Assembly (NCBI GenBank): GCA_958414825.1
Contig: CATYXQ010000023.1
Coordinates: forward strand, 1 to 28,757
Length of the DNA stretch: 28,757 nt
Origin: an uncultured Eubacteriales bacterium
Lineage (GTDB): Bacteria; Bacillota; Clostridia; Oscillospirales; CAG-272
Direction: 5' to 3'
Shown here: positions 24,872 to 28,757 of the stretch, one piece after another
How the letters are laid out: every line of letters begins with the position of its first letter
Position numbering within the stretch: the first letter of the stretch is position 1
Notes under the pieces: model-generated
The model's database searches: none
Told to the model about the DNA's origin: nothing
What the model saw: only the letters and a program-made list of their open reading frames with translations
Program-made: the position numbers and the translations under genes

Positions 24872-26770
24872 TCAATCGAGTACAACCGTCGGCCAAAGCG
24901 CCGATGAATGTATGGAAACACCGCTGAACGTGTCGCTGACAGCCCTGCCCGGACCGTCATCGTTAAACAGCGCAAGCCGCGCGCTGAAACGATCGGCTCC
25001 CGAAAGTCCGATCAGCGCTTTCGGGATCGAAACTTCTATCACAACACCCGTATCGCGATCCGTATTTTCTCCGGTTGTGCCGAGCACTTTTACTGCTGCT
25101 TCTCCTCCGTCAAGCGACTGCTTCAGCTTACCGCTTTCATAATAATCGACCGACTGAATGCCCTCAAGATCAAGTACAATCTGATAATAGCTTGTATTGG
25201 ATGCGGCAACCGCCACGGTCACCGTATCCCCCTCATTGATATAATCATCCAATCTGGAGAGCAAAAAATACACATTTTCACTGTCATGCGCGGTGCGGAG
25301 CGTAACCTGCGCCTGAGATTCGCTCCCAACAAAGAGCGCATCCGTATTCGTTTTCCAATCATCGGTGTAACCGTCTACGCGTACCGCGTACTCCGGCGCA
25401 TTGACCCGATGGTTCAAATACGAATAGGTCATCTGAATATTTCGCTTTTCTCCGTCTTTACCGGTATTGACGGTAAGAACACAATGCGTCCCGACAATCT
25501 CGCTCGATCCCCACGACCCCTTGGCATCCGGCACCATCACAAATTCCTTATTTGAAAACATCGTTCCGTCCGGACTGCCGAGCCGACCGTAGCGCAGACT
25601 TTTCAAGCCGTAGGTCAAATAGGTCTCTCCCGACGGGAAACGGGAAAGATAGGGGGCAGCCGCCTGATACGCATTCGCCTTACTGCCCTCGGGGCCAATC
25701 TCCTCCATGCCGAGATTTTTCCAAATGCCGTCGGCCTCGCTTGTACCGTAGGAAATCCAATACGTATCGCTCTGCTCATGAATTTCAACAGCCAGCAGAG
25801 TTTTCCCGTTATAAAGTTCCACCGCAGACGGCATCTGCCCGGAAAAATACGGTATCCCATTCCGGCTGCCGATGCTCTGCTGAAAAACGCGCAGCGCCGC
25901 ATAATAGTTTGTATCGCCGGGCTGAACATCCGGCGTCCAGGTATATCCGCCGTCTTTAGACAGAATCAAACCCGTACAACTGGAGCGTTTAACCGTATCA
26001 AAGCCGTATTTGGCGATATACGGCGCAATCTGGGTAAAATACAATTCAATCCGCCCATCCGAACGCTGGAAAATATACGGCTCCCAGGTTTGGCCGGTAT
26101 AAACACGGGTCTGACCCGACCAGGCAATTTGGTTATTTGCGCTTACAGTTCCGCGCACCATATAAATTCCATTTTGATCGATATATTCCTGCTTATTATA
26201 GCCCGCCGATGGACGAACCGAGTATACAACCAAAATATCTCCGTTATCCAGCACGCAGGCGTCCGCGTTCACCGCATAATAACGGTCCTGCGTCCCTGCA
26301 AGCGGCCCATCGGCATACGTAAACTTATGGTTTGCCGAATTATAGAGTACCTGCGGCGCGCCCCAATTTTGACCGTCGCTGCTGGTCACATAATAAATAT
26401 GCTGACCATATTGACCGTACTGATATAAAAGCAAATACAGATTATCGCGAACCTTTTTCACGCGCGGATACCAGGCATTATCATAACGGGCAAACCCTGT
26501 ACCAGCCGACGAAAGCTTCACATTTGAACGATAGTCAATCTCAAGCGAAGCGGTTGTAAAATCATCCCCCGCATGATCGCCGTCCGTTCCCTCGGTATTC
26601 AACTGCGCAATCGGAGCAATTACCGTTTCGCCGATAAAATCTTTGGGATTCTCCTCTCCGTTTCCGGTACCGGTCGGATTTTCTTCCGTCTCCGACACAG
26701 AAGAACATGCACACAGCAATACCGCGAACAAAAGCACAAGGATTTTCAAATAGCGCAAAAATTGATACAT
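24872..26770 (-). CDS. Lipoprotein with sialidase-superfamily beta-propeller and C-terminal CBM9/DOMON-like domain
   Basis: A 632-residue surface lipoprotein. Residues 1-21 are a signal with a probable lipid Cys22 (LCAC lipobox, Cys at -2 is unusual), then a linker rich in Glu, Gly and Thr. Residues about 80-455 look like a BNR/Asp-box propeller: SKDGGYTW (271-278) is a full Asp box, SSDGQNW (130-136) a degenerate one, and NADACVLDNGDILVVYS and WEPYIFQRSDGRIELYFTQ give further blade-like units. The arginine triad of true sialidases cannot be confirmed by eye, so glycosidase activity is uncertain. Residues about 460-632 resemble CBM9/DOMON carbohydrate-binding domains (VDGYTDDW, TLRTAHDSENVYFLLSRLDD). 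GGGGAG lies just before the ATG at 26770. A close paralogue is 83 bases upstream, with no terminator between them. Confidence 0.82.
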   Translation of the reverse strand: MYQFLRYLKILVLLFAVLLCACSSVSETEENPTGTGNGEENPKDFIGETVIAPIAQLNTEGTDGDHAGDDFTTASLEIDYRSNVKLSSAGTGFARYDNAWYPRVKKVRDNLYLLLYQYGQYGQHIYYVTSSDGQNWGAPQVLYNSANHKFTYADGPLAGTQDRYYAVNADACVLDNGDILVVYSVRPSAGYNKQEYIDQNGIYMVRGTVSANNQIAWSGQTRVYTGQTWEPYIFQRSDGRIELYFTQIAPYIAKYGFDTVKRSSCTGLILSKDGGYTWTPDVQPGDTNYYAALRVFQQSIGSRNGIPYFSGQMPSAVELYNGKTLLAVEIHEQSDTYWISYGTSEADGIWKNLGMEEIGPEGSKANAYQAAAPYLSRFPSGETYLTYGLKSLRYGRLGSPDGTMFSNKEFVMVPDAKGSWGSSEIVGTHCVLTVNTGKDGEKRNIQMTYSYLNHRVNAPEYAVRVDGYTDDWKTNTDALFVGSESQAQVTLRTAHDSENVYFLLSRLDDYINEGDTVTVAVAASNTSYYQIVLDLEGIQSVDYYESGKLKQSLDGGEAAVKVLGTTGENTDRDTGVVIEVSIPKALIGLSGADRFSARLALFNDDGPGRAVSDTFSGVSIHSSALWPTVVLD

Positions 26771-26853
26771 AGCTCCCCTTTCAGATTCAAAACAAACTCT
26801 AAAAGCAACACACCCCAACAAGCCGTTCTGCGGCATAGATGCGATTTTTGGTT

Positions 26854-28757
26854 TCAATCGAGCACGACCGACGGCCAAAGCGCCGAAGAAAGCACAGAAA
26901 CGCCGGTAAAAGTATCATTGATAACCGTGCCGTCGCCGTCGTCATTGGTAAGCGCCAGGCGCACGGCGAAACGGTCTTTGTCCGCAAGGTCAAAAAGCGA
27001 TTTCGGTATGGCAACTTCGGTCACGACGCCCGTATCGCAATCGGTATTGACTCCGGTCGTACCGAGTATCTTAACAGCGACTTCACCGCCGGTCAGCGAC
27101 CGTTTCAGTGTACCGTTTTCATAATAGGCAATAGACTGAATACCGTCAAGATCCAAAACAATCTGATAATAACTCGTATTGCCCGCAGCCACGACCACCG
27201 TTGCCGTATCCTTTTTCGTTACATATGAATCGAGCCGCGATACAAGAAAATATATGTTTTCATCATCGTGCGCGGTACGAAGAGTCAGCTGCGCCTGCGA
27301 TTCGCTCCCGACAAAGAGCGCGTCGGTACTCTTCTCCCAATCTGCGGTATATCCGTCTATGCGCATCGTGGTTTTGGGCGCATTGATCCGGTGATTGAGA
27401 TAAGCATAAGTCATCCGAATGCCACGCGCCTCGCCCTCGGGCCCTGCATTTGCCGTCACCACGCAATGCGAGCCGACAATCGCATTAGACGCCCATGAGC
27501 CTTTTCCGAGCGGGACCATCAAAGCTTCCTTACTGGAGAACATAGTTCCGTCCGGGCTTCCGATTCGCCCATACGTCTGACTGTTTGAACCGTAGGTCAA
27601 ATAAGTCTCTCCCGACGGGAACCGGGAAACATAGGGAGCCGCCGCTTTATATATGCTTGCAGCAGTCGTGCTCGGTCCCACATCCTCTATGCCGAGCGCT
27701 TTCCATGCGCCGTTCTCCTCGCTTGTCGCGTACGAAATCCAGAATGTATCATTTTGTTCGTGAATTTCAACGGCCAGCAGTGTTTTTCCGTTATAAAGCT
27801 CGGTTGCAACCGGCATCTGCCCCGAAAAATACGGTACGCCGTTGCGCTTGCCGATGCTCTGCTGGAAAACACGCGTCGCCGCATAGTAGTTCTTGTCTCC
27901 GGGCTGAATGTCCGGCGTCCAGGAATATCCGCCGTCCTTTGACGTAATCATGCCCGTGCAGCTTGAGCGCTTGACCGTGTCAAATCCGTATTTGGCAATA
28001 TACGGCGCAATCTGCGTGAAATACAGTTCAATCCGCCCGTCCGAGCGCTGCAAAATCGAGGGCTCCCATGTCTGACCGGTATAAACGCGGGTTTGCTTAG
28101 ACCAGGTTATCCGGTTGTTTGCGCTTACGGTTCCGCGCACAAGGTAAATGCCGTTTAAATCAATATATTCCTGCTTATTATATCCATGATTTGGGCGAAC
28201 AGAATAAGCAACCAAAATATCCCCATTGTCCAGCACACAGGCGTCCGCATTCACCGCATGATATTTATCCTCGGTTCCAGCAAAAGGCCCGTCCGCGTAT
28301 GTAAACTTATGGTTTGCCGCATTATAAAGCACCTGCGGCGCATTCCAGTTTTTACCGTCGCTGCTGGTTGCATAATATAAATGCATACCATACTGGCCAT
28401 AATGATACAAAAGCAGATATAAATCATCCCGAACTTTTTTCACACGCGGATACCAGGCAAAATTATAGCGGGTATACCCGGTAACAGCGGAAGAAAGCGT
28501 CACATTTGAGCGGTAGTCAATCTCGAGAGACGCGGTTCGGAAATCGTCCTCTGCATGGTCACCGTCCGTCCCGTCAGTATTTAATTGCGCGATCGGAAGT
28601 ATCGCCGTTTCTTCTTTTACGGGCGCCGATTCACTGCCAGAAATCACGCTTTCAAGCAATTCCTTTGTAAATACACCCCTGGCAATCAGACGATCTGCGA
28701 TTCTGTCCCCGGATTTCGGCGCAGCGGTCAGCGCGCGGTAGCAGATCTGAAATGCGT
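26854..28757 (-). CDS. Paralogous propeller/CBM9-like protein, 5' end beyond the window
   Basis: The reading frame is open from the stop at 26854 to the right edge, so the true start is outside; no ATG start with a ribosome site is seen, and a TTG at 28659 is only an internal leucine codon. From ILPIAQLNTDGTDGDHA onward it aligns without major gaps to the neighbouring lipoprotein: the propeller with Asp box SKDGGYSW and the C-terminal domain ending ALWPSVVLD. The neighbour's signal, lipobox and linker are replaced by a different stretch, THFQICYRALTAAPKSGDR followed by IADRLIARGVFTKELLESVI. This faintly resembles DUF4214-type repeats (low confidence). Tandem duplication with exchange of the N-terminal region is the likely history. 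Confidence 0.82.
   Translation of the reverse strand, partial: AFQICYRALTAAPKSGDRIADRLIARGVFTKELLESVISGSESAPVKEETAILPIAQLNTDGTDGDHAEDDFRTASLEIDYRSNVTLSSAVTGYTRYNFAWYPRVKKVRDDLYLLLYHYGQYGMHLYYATSSDGKNWNAPQVLYNAANHKFTYADGPFAGTEDKYHAVNADACVLDNGDILVAYSVRPNHGYNKQEYIDLNGIYLVRGTVSANNRITWSKQTRVYTGQTWEPSILQRSDGRIELYFTQIAPYIAKYGFDTVKRSSCTGMITSKDGGYSWTPDIQPGDKNYYAATRVFQQSIGKRNGVPYFSGQMPVATELYNGKTLLAVEIHEQNDTFWISYATSEENGAWKALGIEDVGPSTTAASIYKAAAPYVSRFPSGETYLTYGSNSQTYGRIGSPDGTMFSSKEALMVPLGKGSWASNAIVGSHCVVTANAGPEGEARGIRMTYAYLNHRINAPKTTMRIDGYTADWEKSTDALFVGSESQAQLTLRTAHDDENIYFLVSRLDSYVTKKDTATVVVAAGNTSYYQIVLDLDGIQSIAYYENGTLKRSLTGGEVAVKILGTTGVNTDCDTGVVTEVAIPKSLFDLADKDRFAVRLALTNDDGDGTVINDTFTGVSVLSSALWPSVVLD

Noticed and set aside
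28657..28659. TTG as the start of the last propeller gene.
   Set aside because: The frame is open upstream to the window edge with sensible protein sequence and there is no ribosome site before the TTG, so it is read as an internal leucine.

Overview
The window looks like a chromosomal segment of a low-to-middle GC Firmicute, most likely an uncultured gut-type member of the Clostridia. This is inferred from strong GGAGG ribosome binding sites, sigma-A type promoters, a clostridial ParC-like topoisomerase A subunit, dockerin-tailed secreted proteins, ArgR-type operators and a livKHMGF transporter. I saw no rRNA, tRNA, CRISPR array, prophage or complete insertion sequence.

Left part (1-6836, all minus strand). 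The 5' part of argG runs off the left edge. Its promoter is overlapped by two ARG boxes set two helical turns apart. Next come two paralogous secreted proteins of about 915 residues. Each is built as signal peptide, beta-helix-like module, SGNH/GDSL esterase, second beta-helix-like module and a dockerin whose second calcium loop is degenerate. Each has its own promoter and a terminator-like hairpin.

Centre (7046-14795, plus strand). A sigma-A promoter drives a tightly packed housekeeping run: coaE, a membrane-anchored lytic transglycosylase, an M18 aminopeptidase, prfA and a Sua5-type threonylcarbamoyl-AMP synthase, with ATGA overlaps at three junctions. A ParC-like topoisomerase A subunit and a short-chain dehydrogenase follow. 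A long two-sided hairpin at 14791-14854 closes this block against convergent genes.

Middle right (14853-22020, minus strand). Here lie a DapF-like protein in which both catalytic cysteines are serine, an O6-alkylguanine-DNA alkyltransferase, a Nim-like flavoprotein gene broken by a one-base frameshift, and a complete branched-chain amino acid ABC transporter. Two large hairpins separate livK from livHMGF.

Right part (22345-28757). A plus-strand DUF554 membrane protein faces a minus-strand APC-family amino acid transporter. The region upstream of the transporter carries a cluster of three hairpins that may be a dispersed or mobile repeat. Two tandem paralogous secreted beta-propeller (sialidase-superfamily) proteins with a C-terminal CBM9/DOMON-like domain end the window. 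The second runs off the right edge and has a different N-terminus.

Together the dockerin/SGNH pair and the propeller/CBM pair suggest a bacterium that modifies or binds complex glycans outside the cell, while the liv and APC systems import amino acids. No single operon joins these parts. The points most worth a second look are the cysteine-less DapF homologue, the half-degenerate dockerins, the hairpin cluster at 24666-24743 and the N-terminal domain swap in the last gene.
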